From the NCBI GenBank assembly GCA_964526635.1, contig CAZGLR010000003.1, positions 10,021-74,020 of the forward strand: a stretch of DNA of 64,000 nt. Direction: 5' to 3'. Positions 50,368-59,001 of this stretch are shown here, one piece after another. A program made the position numbers and the translations under genes. The notes under the pieces are model-generated. The model ran no database searches. It was not told the origin of the DNA and saw nothing but the letters and a program-made list of their open reading frames with translations. Position 1 is the stretch's first letter. Each line of letters starts with the position of its first letter. Source of the DNA: CAZGLR01 sp964526635. Lineage in GTDB: Bacteria; Zixibacteria; MSB-5A5; GN15; JAAZOE01.

Positions 50368-51534
50368 TCAGTCGACGACAACTCGTGGGATTTCTGAGGG
50401 AAGCCGTACCAGGACTTCATAGTTGAGAAAACGGGTCAAATCGGAAAACGAGGCCACCGAGATGGACCGTTTTCGCTGCTTACCGATCAGGACGACTTCA
50501 TCGCCCTTCTGAATATCTTTGAGTCCGGTAGCATCGATCATGATGACATTCATATTGACGTTACCCACTACCTCGCATCGGCGACCGTGAACCAGGACAT
50601 GGCCCAGATTGGACAGGCTGCGGGTGAAGCCATGAAAATACCCGATTGGAACAGTCGCGATTTGTTGAGTTCGCGTGGTTTGATAGGAATTGCCATAACC
50701 GATAAACTCACCCGGATCGACCGTTTTTATACTCATAATCGAGCTTTTCCAGCACATAACACGCCGCATGGGATCAATCATTTTGGTTTTCATGGTGGCG
50801 AGATTATTCATGTAGTAATCCATACGGGTTTCGCGGCTGGGCCAGAAACCGTATTGGGCAATGCCGATGCGGATCATGTCGAGGCGAGTTTCGGGATAAG
50901 TCAGGGCAGCGGCGGAGCAGGCGATATGCCGATAGGCGGGTGTCACCTGCTGGGTTTTAAGCCATTCTACGGCTTTATGATATATCTGTAATTGCCGTTG
51001 GATGCGAAGGTAATTACTGATACTTTCGGCGCCGGCCAGATGGGAACAGACACCCTCGAGAATAAAACTGCCGGGGTCCTTTTTTATGATAGTAACAGCT
51101 TTCAGCAGTTCATCCATGCCCAGGCCGAAACGATTCAATCCGGTTTCCAGTTCGAGATGGATGCGGGCCGGTTTTTTGAGTTTCAGCGCGGCCCGATAGG
51201 CGGCATTGAGACGATCGAGCTCAAAGACATAAAATGAAATATCGTTTTCCACCGCCCATTCGATAGCGCCATTGTCGATAGCGCCCATGATCATTATATC
51301 GCTGTTGCAGGTTCGGCTTTGCAGGGCGGCCAGGGCCTCTTCGGCACTGAATACCGAAAAATGGCGGACGCCGCAATTCTCGGCCATCGGAAGAAAAGTC
51401 CCGATGCCATGGCCATAGGCATTGCCCTTTATAACCGATGAGAATCGTATGCCGGATCCGACTTGCTTTTGTAGAAACGCAAGATTTCTGCGGAGTGCTG
51501 ATTGACTGAGTTCTATGCAGGACGTAAAAAACAT
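50368..51534 (-). CDS. alr: Alanine racemase
   Basis: Interconverts L- and D-alanine for peptidoglycan. The 388 residues are normal for Alr. Lys36 in SSVIKGNAYGHG binds PLP; LELETGLNRFGL and CSAAALTYP belong to the barrel. The C-terminal beta domain has VDPGEFIGYGNSY, with the catalytic Tyr expected in the GYGNSY region, and IATVPIGYFHGF. It lies 18 bases after the amidohydrolase in the same direction. Together with the racemase at 47071 there are two PLP racemases within 5 kb, so one may serve cell-wall synthesis and the other catabolism. Confidence 0.94.
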   Translation of the reverse strand: MFFTSCIELSQSALRRNLAFLQKQVGSGIRFSSVIKGNAYGHGIGTFLPMAENCGVRHFSVFSAEEALAALQSRTCNSDIMIMGAIDNGAIEWAVENDISFYVFELDRLNAAYRAALKLKKPARIHLELETGLNRFGLGMDELLKAVTIIKKDPGSFILEGVCSHLAGAESISNYLRIQRQLQIYHKAVEWLKTQQVTPAYRHIACSAAALTYPETRLDMIRIGIAQYGFWPSRETRMDYYMNNLATMKTKMIDPMRRVMCWKSSIMSIKTVDPGEFIGYGNSYQTTRTQQIATVPIGYFHGFTRSLSNLGHVLVHGRRCEVVGNVNMNVIMIDATGLKDIQKGDEVVLIGKQRKRSISVASFSDLTRFLNYEVLVRLPSEIPRVVVD

Positions 51535-51552
51535 GAAACTACTCTACTGCGA

Positions 51553-52701
51553 TCAGCTTTCCCTTTCCATAAGGCGTTTACAGATTCTATAGAACATATC
51601 GGTTCCCTCGCCGATCAGTTGATCCGGGAAATCATAGTCAGGATGATGCAAGACCGGCGTATCTTCTCCGGCGCCGAGACCGAACATAGCTCCCGGGAAG
51701 GCTGCTGCGAAATGGCCAAAATCTTCTGAAAACGCAAAGGGATGTTCGGGGATTATTACTTTCCTGTCTGTTTCTCCTGCCACGGTTGATATCAATTCGA
51801 CCATGCCGGCATCATTGACAGTCGACGGAAACTCCTCTACCAGACGGGTTTGGATATCAAGATCATAGGCTGCGGCGATTTTACCGGCGCGTTTTTCGGC
51901 AATGGAAGTAAGGCGTCGCATTACATCGTCGCGGTAGGCCCGGAAGGTAGCCATGACAGTCGCCTGGCCAGGGGTAGTGCCGAAAGCAACCTCGCCCAGT
52001 TTGGCGTGGATGACTGTAACCTTGGCCGCCTCGTGAAGCGCCGCGGCCTGTTGGGGCAAAGCTCCGAGCATCTCGATAATCTGGGCCATCGCCAAGGCGG
52101 GAGTCCGGGCCCGCTCGGGTTCGGCGGCATGGGCGGTGGCGCCATGCAGGTCGATAATCATCCCCACCGATGCCGAAGCAAAAACGCCTTCGCGGATAAT
52201 AATTGAACCCATCGGGTATCCCGGCAGATTGTGCAGGGCCAGGCTGTGGTCGGCATCGATCGCATCGAACTTTTCATCGGCTATCATGCGGGCCGCCCCC
52301 TGGCCGGTTTCTTCCGATGGTTGATATACGACCGTCACACAGCCCGGAAAAGACCGGTCCGATGAAAGCCTGGCCGCCAGCCCGGTCACGATTGTCATAT
52401 GACCATCGTGGCCGCATTTATGCGCCACGCCACTGGTGTGCGAGGCATACGGCAGGTCGGGAGCTTCATGTATCGGCAGGGCATCGAGTTCGCAGCGCAC
52501 GATAATGTGGGGATGTTTTCTGGAGCCATTAAACGTCGCGGCAATACCGCTGCCGCCGATACCGCTTATGAGCAAATCGGGATTAAGTGTTTTCAGCCGA
52601 TCGGCAATGAATTCGGCGGTTTTGAATTCGTTGTCGGATAATTCCGGCTGCTGGTGAAGCCGATGCCGCATTTGAATGAGATTGTCGTCCGTGAACGCCA
52701 T
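51553..52701 (-). CDS. M20-family amidohydrolase / N-acyl-amino-acid deacylase
   Basis: 382 residues from the ATG at 52701 (GGGAG upstream; an in-frame start at 52725 is possible). The metal and catalytic residues of M20D hydrolases are present: CELDALPI, HKCGHDGHMTI, QPSEETGQGAA (catalytic Glu), LHNLPGYPMG and the C-terminal LHHPDYDFPD. The lid domain includes ATAHAAEPERARTP. Relatives hydrolyse N-acyl amino acids, hippurate or IAA-amino-acid conjugates. It precedes alr with an 18-base gap, so it may release an amino acid that Alr then racemises. Confidence 0.9.
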   Translation of the reverse strand: MAFTDDNLIQMRHRLHQQPELSDNEFKTAEFIADRLKTLNPDLLISGIGGSGIAATFNGSRKHPHIIVRCELDALPIHEAPDLPYASHTSGVAHKCGHDGHMTIVTGLAARLSSDRSFPGCVTVVYQPSEETGQGAARMIADEKFDAIDADHSLALHNLPGYPMGSIIIREGVFASASVGMIIDLHGATAHAAEPERARTPALAMAQIIEMLGALPQQAAALHEAAKVTVIHAKLGEVAFGTTPGQATVMATFRAYRDDVMRRLTSIAEKRAGKIAAAYDLDIQTRLVEEFPSTVNDAGMVELISTVAGETDRKVIIPEHPFAFSEDFGHFAAAFPGAMFGLGAGEDTPVLHHPDYDFPDQLIGEGTDMFYRICKRLMERES

Positions 52702-52904
52702 GTGTCTCCCGCAGTATGCTGCCATTTCGTTGCCTGTCGCTATTTCTTATAGTCGTCAATATAGCCGGAATCCGCAACCGGTATTTGGCTGTTCCCGGCC
52801 TGAATGATGACAGCGTCAGTAGATAATACGATATAACAGAGAGTATACGGAAGCACAGGATATGTCGGCGCGGCATACCCTGTGTTCTCAGGTAGAAAGA
52901 GTTC

Positions 52905-53573
52905 TTAATAGGCGCAGCCGCAGCTTATTTCATTAAGCCCCTTGAAGACAAATTGCGCCAGGGCGACAGCATCGCCGACATTGATTCCGCAATCGCCATT
53001 GGCATCGGCCTCCAGACCGCAGTCGGGTAGTGGCCCTGAGCGGAATACAAAATTCACGACGAACACGGCATCGCCGATATTGGTCTGGCCGTCGCTATTG
53101 GCATCGCCCGGCGTATCGCAGCAGCCGGTCGGGCGCGGGGTGCCATCCTGCCAAAATCCCTCTTTCAGGACAAAACCGTTTCCGGTACCCAGACCGATGG
53201 CAGTTTGCGAAATGGTTGCGGCGAGGATATAATCGGCCGACTGGCCATTGATACTGCCGCCGTTGGACAGGACGTCCCAGGTAATTTCATAGAATGCCGA
53301 ATCAGACTTGTTCGCCGGTACTTCCCCTTCAGATGAAGTCTGCCCCGATGTCGATGGCTGTGATTCTGAGGCACCATGAGTACCGATAGTTACATTTTTT
53401 GACTCCTTTAACTTACTGGACGAGGATGTCTCCATATTGCCGGATGCCAGTGAAGTCATCCCGGCGGCGCCCGCCCAGGATGAGATCAGCATACTGAGTA
53501 CGATAAAAAAAACCGTCAGCAGTCGGGGCGGGCATAGTTGACCAGCTGAACCTTTTTCGTAATACATTTCCAT
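52905..53573 (-). CDS. Exported dockerin-tailed protein of unknown function
   Basis: About 222 residues from the ATG at 53573 (GGGAGG upstream); the longer frame runs into the neighbouring gene. A signal peptide (LTVFFIVLSMLISSWAGA) is followed by a Ser/Thr-rich linker, then a small beta segment (YEITWDVLSNGGSINGQSA, FVLKEGFWQDGTP). Two dockerin-like repeats (GDANSDGQTNIGDAVFVVNF, ADANGDCGINVGDAVALAQF) lead to a Cys-rich end. A GFWQDGTP-type segment before a dockerin recurs in FCB exported proteins. It starts 10 bases after the fibre-protein gene, so the two are probably co-transcribed. Confidence 0.78.
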   Translation of the reverse strand: MEMYYEKGSAGQLCPPRLLTVFFIVLSMLISSWAGAAGMTSLASGNMETSSSSKLKESKNVTIGTHGASESQPSTSGQTSSEGEVPANKSDSAFYEITWDVLSNGGSINGQSADYILAATISQTAIGLGTGNGFVLKEGFWQDGTPRPTGCCDTPGDANSDGQTNIGDAVFVVNFVFRSGPLPDCGLEADANGDCGINVGDAVALAQFVFKGLNEISCGCAY

Positions 53574-53583
53574 GATCCTCCCC

Positions 53584-55452
53584 CTATTCACTCGCCACCG
53601 AACCGTAGGCCGTGGGATAGAATACTGCGGTGATATAGGGATCATAGATGGTTGTCACCGCCTGTGCGGAATTTTGTGCCGCGGCTAATGCTTCAAGGCG
53701 AAACTCGTGTGTCCCGGCCGGCTTGAAATAGACCCGCTGTACCTGTGCCGACATGTTCTGTGTAGCGTCCTCAAGTGATTTCAAAGAGGCGCCGCCATAG
53801 CTGACACCCACCTGAACCGCATAAGGTCGTACCATAGATCCGCCCGATGTTTCATCTATTTGCAGCAGCGCCTGATTGAAACCGAGTTCGCCATCGAGAC
53901 TAACAATACCGCCACCGTTGACCATAATGTAGCCATCGATAGGTGTCGTAATGGTCGTGGTGATCACATCGACAGCCGAGATGGTATTTTGATCAAGGAT
54001 GATTTCCCTGATATCACGATCCTCCGCCAGACCGGGTTCACCGATTATCTCATCGGGTGAAATCGATTCATTCGGCAGATTGACCGAGTTGTCACCGGCG
54101 GGACCCGCGACATCGAATACACCTTGCGGAGTGTTCGTGTTAATGCCGACGCCATTGGCGGCGCGGACAATAAACTGATTGGAGTCGGTGGCGGCAAAAT
54201 CCTGATCGGTATTATCCGCCCATACAAAAGAGCCATTAAATAGCGATATCGCGCGCCGTCCGGCGGTAAAGGCGTAGTCGCCATCGGCGACATTGCTGAG
54301 GCCGCCGGGAATAATCGCAAAATCACCGGCAGCAGCATTGTCCTTACCGCCGGCGATAATGGCATAGTTTCCTGAGGCAATATTACCGCTGCCGCCGCCG
54401 ACTGTCGAGCCGATACCGGATGCGGTATTATCATAGCCGCCGCTGATTACCGCGCTTTCACCGGAGGCCTCATTGGATGAACCGCCGCCTACTGTTGCCG
54501 AATCGCCCGAGGCGGTGTTTTCGAAACCGAGTACGGTTGTCTGTTCGGCATCGCTGCTGTTTTCACCCATAGTCAACTGACCAAAGCCGCGAATGTTACC
54601 ATTGGCCTGAACAATCAAGCTGGTATCATCTTCGTCTTCACCGAACATATAGAGACCATCACTGCGAATTTCGACTTTACGAAATGCTTCCCCGGCCCAG
54701 GTATTTTTGGAATCTACCGGTTCATAGAATTTCATCGTCCCAAGACCTTCCTGATTTACAGTGATATCCATCACCTTAAATGGTGTTGCCAGCGGATCGG
54801 CTTTGGAATCAACCGGCTCATAGAAAGATATTGTGCCGAATCCCTCGGGGCTGACATACACATCGAGGACTTTGTTTGGTGTAGTGTTGATCTCGAATTT
54901 GGAATCAACCGGTTCGTAAAACGACAGATTGCCGAATCCGGCGGCATCGACCGAGGCCTCGAGAGCCGGGACGGCATTGGCGCCCACGATCACGAGACCA
55001 TTACCGGACGTATCGGACTGCGCAGGCGTGACCTCGAGAGCGCCCTCGATTTTGCCGCCGCTGGCGCCATCGACCGTGCCGACGCGCAAGGAGTAGCCAT
55101 TGGCGGTAAACTGTGTCCGAGGAGAAATCGGCTGACCCATAACACTGACTTCGAGATAACGGTTCTCACCGGCAAAGACAGTATCGGATAGCTCGACAAC
55201 CGAGCCAAGTACGGTACCGAAGAAACCGTCGATAATCGCAACAGAATTCTGGGTCTCAGACCATTTGAGGTCGCCCCCGACCGGCGCATCGAAAATGGCG
55301 AAGGTTAACTGATAGGTGCCATCGGACAATGGTTGACCGGATGACTCAAACAACCGGCCCTGATAGTTGATCAGTCGGGGAACACCGGCTATGGCAACGG
55401 CTGTCATCAGCAAAACAGTGCACAGGCTCACATACAGTATCGCTTTTTTCAC
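53584..55452 (-). CDS. Exported fibre-like protein with YadA-head-type repeats
   Basis: 622 residues from GTG 55452, chosen because AAGGAG lies 7 bases upstream and the next residues form a signal peptide (KKAILYVSLCTVLLMTAVAIA). The N-terminal domain starts VPRLINYQGRL, a common opening of secreted FCB proteins. Three copies of a unit ending FYEPVDSK (about 185-290) come next. About 365-470 shows tandem left-handed beta-roll repeats like the YadA head (NTASGDSATVGGGSSNEASG, SGNIASGNYAIIAGGKD). The C-terminal 150 residues are a globular domain with no membrane anchor, so this is not a classical autotransporter. Likely a trimeric surface fibre. Confidence 0.83.
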   Translation of the reverse strand: MKKAILYVSLCTVLLMTAVAIAGVPRLINYQGRLFESSGQPLSDGTYQLTFAIFDAPVGGDLKWSETQNSVAIIDGFFGTVLGSVVELSDTVFAGENRYLEVSVMGQPISPRTQFTANGYSLRVGTVDGASGGKIEGALEVTPAQSDTSGNGLVIVGANAVPALEASVDAAGFGNLSFYEPVDSKFEINTTPNKVLDVYVSPEGFGTISFYEPVDSKADPLATPFKVMDITVNQEGLGTMKFYEPVDSKNTWAGEAFRKVEIRSDGLYMFGEDEDDTSLIVQANGNIRGFGQLTMGENSSDAEQTTVLGFENTASGDSATVGGGSSNEASGESAVISGGYDNTASGIGSTVGGGSGNIASGNYAIIAGGKDNAAAGDFAIIPGGLSNVADGDYAFTAGRRAISLFNGSFVWADNTDQDFAATDSNQFIVRAANGVGINTNTPQGVFDVAGPAGDNSVNLPNESISPDEIIGEPGLAEDRDIREIILDQNTISAVDVITTTITTPIDGYIMVNGGGIVSLDGELGFNQALLQIDETSGGSMVRPYAVQVGVSYGGASLKSLEDATQNMSAQVQRVYFKPAGTHEFRLEALAAAQNSAQAVTTIYDPYITAVFYPTAYGSVASE

Positions 55453-55707
55453 CCTTTTTCTCCTTGTTCTCCAAAACACAAATCGGACGATCAGAAAGAC
55501 CATCATCGCAGATATACAAAGCAGTTTGAGCGTTAACTTGTGTAAATGGACTATTTGTAGTACTGAAAGAGCCGGCAATTGGACAATATCCCCAAAAGAA
55601 TAAACCGGCGACAACCCCAATTATATGGACCTCTCTTGTCTATTATTACGTATATTGGAAAGGGATAGTTGATTTTTCTTGTATGTATTGGCGGGGTTGT
55701 TAATCCG

Positions 55708-58563
55708 ATGACCGACGACGGTAAGCACATCGACCGGACGCAGGCGATTATCGTACCCGGACCGGGTGTGAACATTTCCCATTATCACATTGAACGACCC
55801 CTGGGTGAAGGCGGTATGGGTGAAGTGTTTCTGGCCCGTGACCTGACGCTGGAACGTCTGGTGGCCCTGAAGTTTCTGCATCCAGCGGTGGCCAATGACC
55901 CGGTTTTTCGGGAACGGTTCACCCGGGAGGCACGAACAGCGGCGGCCCTGAATCATCCTAATGTCGTTACGGTCTATGAAGTTGCCGAGTCCGATGAGCG
56001 CGTGTTTATCGCCCTTGAATATGTCGAGGGATCTTCTCTGCGCGAGTTGATCGATAGCGGAACGATCCCCTGTGATACCTGCATCGATATCATCATCCAG
56101 ATATGTAATGGCCTGCAGGCCGCGCATCAGGCAAAACTGATTCATCGTGATATCAAGCCGGCCAATATCATCCTTGACCGTGATAACCGGGTGCGGATTC
56201 TTGATTTTGGGCTGGCTAAGGGCGAGGGCGACAAAAGCCTGACCCAGGCCGGCATGACGCTGGGCACGATCTCGTATCTTTCGCCTGAACAATGTCAGGG
56301 AAAAACGCCTGACCCGCGCAGCGATATTTTCGCTTTAGGTGTGGTTTTTTTTGAGATGCTGACGGGCCGGGCACCCTTTTCGGGTGATAATATCCCGGCA
56401 ACGTTGTATTCGATCGTTCATGATAAAATTCCATCTGTTCACGAGATCAGGCCGGATGTGCCTGAGGCGATTCAACCGATTATGGAAAGAATATTATCCC
56501 GGCCGCCGGAGCAGAGATATCAGACTGCCGCCGAATTCAAAGCCGACCTGATAAGACTCAGCCAGGCGCCTGCGGATGCCACTACCTCAGTATCCCTGCC
56601 GGTATCGGATACGACAGTAACTATTGCGACGCCGGCGCCCACTCCGGAAAAAGAAGCGAAATCGCTGGCGGTCATGTATATCCGAAATCTGGGATCAGAG
56701 GATGATGAGTTTTTATGCTACGGCATCACCGAGGATTTGATAGTTGACCTGACCCGCGTCGGGACGATGCGGGTGGCCTCGATGCGGTCGATCATGAAGT
56801 ACAAAGACAGCGATGCCGACCTCGAGGAAATTGCCCGGAAGCTCGATGTCCAGATGATTCTCGATGGCTCTATTCATAAGGCCGGCGATAACATTCGTAT
56901 CTCGGCACAACTGGTTGACACAAAATCAGGCGAGACCCTGTGGGCCCGTCGCTGGCAGGAGTCTATTAACACCCTGCCGGAGATTCAGAAGGCGCTCGTC
57001 GATGGTATCAGCGATGCGTTACAACTCGATGAAGAAGTTATCGAAAAGGCCCAGATCGGCATAACCATCGCACACGATGCTCACGCGTATGAGAATTACC
57101 TCAAGGCAAAGTACCATTTCAGCCGCAAGCAGGACCGCAGTGATGTTGAAATTGCGCAGGGATTGTATGCTCTCGCGTTGAAACAGGAACCTGATCTACT
57201 GCCTGCCCGGGCCGGTATCGCCGAGATTGCCATGTACAACGGCGAATTCGGCAAGGCGCGGCAAATATTGAAATCGGCCCTGGAGGCCGCCCTGCGGCTG
57301 CAACGGCCGGCCGATAAGGCCGAGGTGCACCGCCTGTTTGCGCGCCTGGAGGGAAGGCAGTCCCGCTGGGCTGCCGCGCGGGAGCACGCCGATGCCGCGA
57401 TTGCTCTTTGCCGGGCACATGACGACTTGGCCGGTGAAGCGGAAGCCCTGGGAATACTGATTTCTATTTTGCAGCCGCAGGCCCGCTTCGATGAAGCTAT
57501 CGAATGTTTCGATCGGGTTCTTGAAATCGAGCGGCATCTTGATGACAAGGAACGTATGGCTGATGCACTAAAAAGTATGGGGGTAGCGTACTCGCGCAAG
57601 GGCGATTATGATCGCGCGTTGTCATTGTACGAAGAAGCGCTGGAACTGGCCCGACCGCAGGAAAACCTGTCACTGCAGGCGGCCTGCCTGTCGAATATCG
57701 GCAATATTCATTTTTTCCGAGGGCAGTTCGAGGACGCCTTTGGCCATTATCAGCAGGCCCTTGAGATCAGCGATACGATCGGTGATCTGGCCCTGTCCGC
57801 CCGGCAGAATATGAATATGGGTTTGATCAAACTCCAGCTCGGAGAACACAAACAGGGGGCGATGCTTCTGGATTCGGCGGCGGCTATTTTCGAAACTTTG
57901 GAAGACAAGGCCAATTACGCCATGTGTCTTGTCAACGGCAGCCAGGCCCATTTGACGCTTGGCCAGGTTACCCCGGCTATTGACGCCGCCAAAACTGCTC
58001 TTGAGATAGGCCGCGAAGTGAAGCACCCCCTGGTGACGATTGATGCCCTGGTGCGGCTGGGCGCGGCCGATTTCTACACCCGAGATTATGCCGGTGCGCT
58101 AAAGCACCTGTTTGAAGCAATGGAGATGGCCGAGCAGGCGCAGATGAACCGTAACCTGGCCCATATCAACCTGGTCCTGGTACAAATTTTTTATCACGGT
58201 CGCGATTTGCAAAAAAGCCGCGTTCACGCCAATCGGGCGCTGTCAATCGCCCGCGAAATCGGCGACAAAACAGCTCTGTCTATGGCCAATGCCTATCTGG
58301 GTGCGGTCTCGGCGTGCGAGGGATTATTCAATGCCGGACGGCGCCAGCTTCGCGATGCCCTGCGGAGCATTGAGAAAATCAACGATCATCAAAAGACAAT
58401 CCAATTGCAGACCCTTCTGGGGCGGGTATTAATTGAATGTGGCAGTAGTGAAGCTGACTGTGAAGATGGTCACCGTCTTTTGAAAGATTCCCTTGAAACG
58501 GCGCAGAGTCTTCACCTGGCCCCGGAGATCAAGACAATCGAGGAATACCTCGCGGAGCAGTGA
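55708..58563 (+). CDS. Ser/Thr protein kinase with TolB-N-like domain and TPR array
   Basis: 951 residues from the ATG at 55708 (an in-frame TTG at 55669 preceded by AAAGGG is an alternative). The kinase domain (about 25-290) has LGEGGMGEVFLA, the ATP Lys in VALKFLHP, catalytic HRDIKPANIIL and DFGLAK. A Pro/Thr linker precedes a TolB-N-like/adenylate-cyclase-associated domain (about 315-440; LCYGITEDLIVDLTRVGTM, IRISAQLVDTKSGETLWARR). The rest is a TPR solenoid (for example ALSLYEEALELARPQENL). No transmembrane segment is present, so it is a cytoplasmic sensor kinase that probably scaffolds partners. The gene is divergent from the fibre operon. Confidence 0.93.
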   Translation: MTDDGKHIDRTQAIIVPGPGVNISHYHIERPLGEGGMGEVFLARDLTLERLVALKFLHPAVANDPVFRERFTREARTAAALNHPNVVTVYEVAESDERVFIALEYVEGSSLRELIDSGTIPCDTCIDIIIQICNGLQAAHQAKLIHRDIKPANIILDRDNRVRILDFGLAKGEGDKSLTQAGMTLGTISYLSPEQCQGKTPDPRSDIFALGVVFFEMLTGRAPFSGDNIPATLYSIVHDKIPSVHEIRPDVPEAIQPIMERILSRPPEQRYQTAAEFKADLIRLSQAPADATTSVSLPVSDTTVTIATPAPTPEKEAKSLAVMYIRNLGSEDDEFLCYGITEDLIVDLTRVGTMRVASMRSIMKYKDSDADLEEIARKLDVQMILDGSIHKAGDNIRISAQLVDTKSGETLWARRWQESINTLPEIQKALVDGISDALQLDEEVIEKAQIGITIAHDAHAYENYLKAKYHFSRKQDRSDVEIAQGLYALALKQEPDLLPARAGIAEIAMYNGEFGKARQILKSALEAALRLQRPADKAEVHRLFARLEGRQSRWAAAREHADAAIALCRAHDDLAGEAEALGILISILQPQARFDEAIECFDRVLEIERHLDDKERMADALKSMGVAYSRKGDYDRALSLYEEALELARPQENLSLQAACLSNIGNIHFFRGQFEDAFGHYQQALEISDTIGDLALSARQNMNMGLIKLQLGEHKQGAMLLDSAAAIFETLEDKANYAMCLVNGSQAHLTLGQVTPAIDAAKTALEIGREVKHPLVTIDALVRLGAADFYTRDYAGALKHLFEAMEMAEQAQMNRNLAHINLVLVQIFYHGRDLQKSRVHANRALSIAREIGDKTALSMANAYLGAVSACEGLFNAGRRQLRDALRSIEKINDHQKTIQLQTLLGRVLIECGSSEADCEDGHRLLKDSLETAQSLHLAPEIKTIEEYLAEQ

Positions 58564-58687
58564 GATTGATATTGTGCGCGAGGCTTAACTGCCTGTCTCA
58601 TTCCCTATCAGATGTCCGGTCGCGGATCAATTATCGGAAGAGAGAACAGGACAAATGGCTCAAACGTTTTTAAACTAATTTTTTAGC

Positions 58688-58861
58688 CTACTTCCCTGAG
58701 CCGGGGTTGCCGGGGCCGAAGACCGGGGTCCGACCGCTGGGAACATGGCTCGGGACTGTTGTCAAAGACGGATCCAGGCCAGAACACGGATCGGTCAACG
58801 ATTTCAAAAACGCTACAATATCCAGCACTTCCTGCTCAGTCAGATGCAAGGCATCACGTAA
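58688..58861 (-). pseudogene. C-terminal remnant of a cytochrome c peroxidase-like protein
   Basis: The minus-strand frame reads LHLTEQEVLDIVAFLKSLTD and ends PVFGPGNPGSGK before TAG at 58688-58690. LTEQEV.DIVAFL..LTD is the usual last helix of di-haem peroxidase/MauG-type proteins. An in-frame TGA stands at 58862-58864, and no haem-binding CxxCH or start codon is found upstream, so only the tail survives. The rest of 58564-59001 holds no supported gene. Confidence 0.55.
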
Positions 58862-59001
58862 TCAGAAATCGCCGCCAGTTGAATTAATTAATAACTGTTT
58901 TTTTTCAACAATAATCTCCATTTGAGTAAGGAGCAGGAGCAGCAACGGATGTCAGGACACATTATAACTATTGCGCAAGTGTTAAAGATGTGCGTACTCT
59001 A

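Noticed and set aside
53584..55620. Longer start of the fibre protein at 55620
   Set aside because: The extra 56 residues add a second hydrophobic segment before a good signal peptide; the GTG at 55452 has a proper ribosome-binding site.
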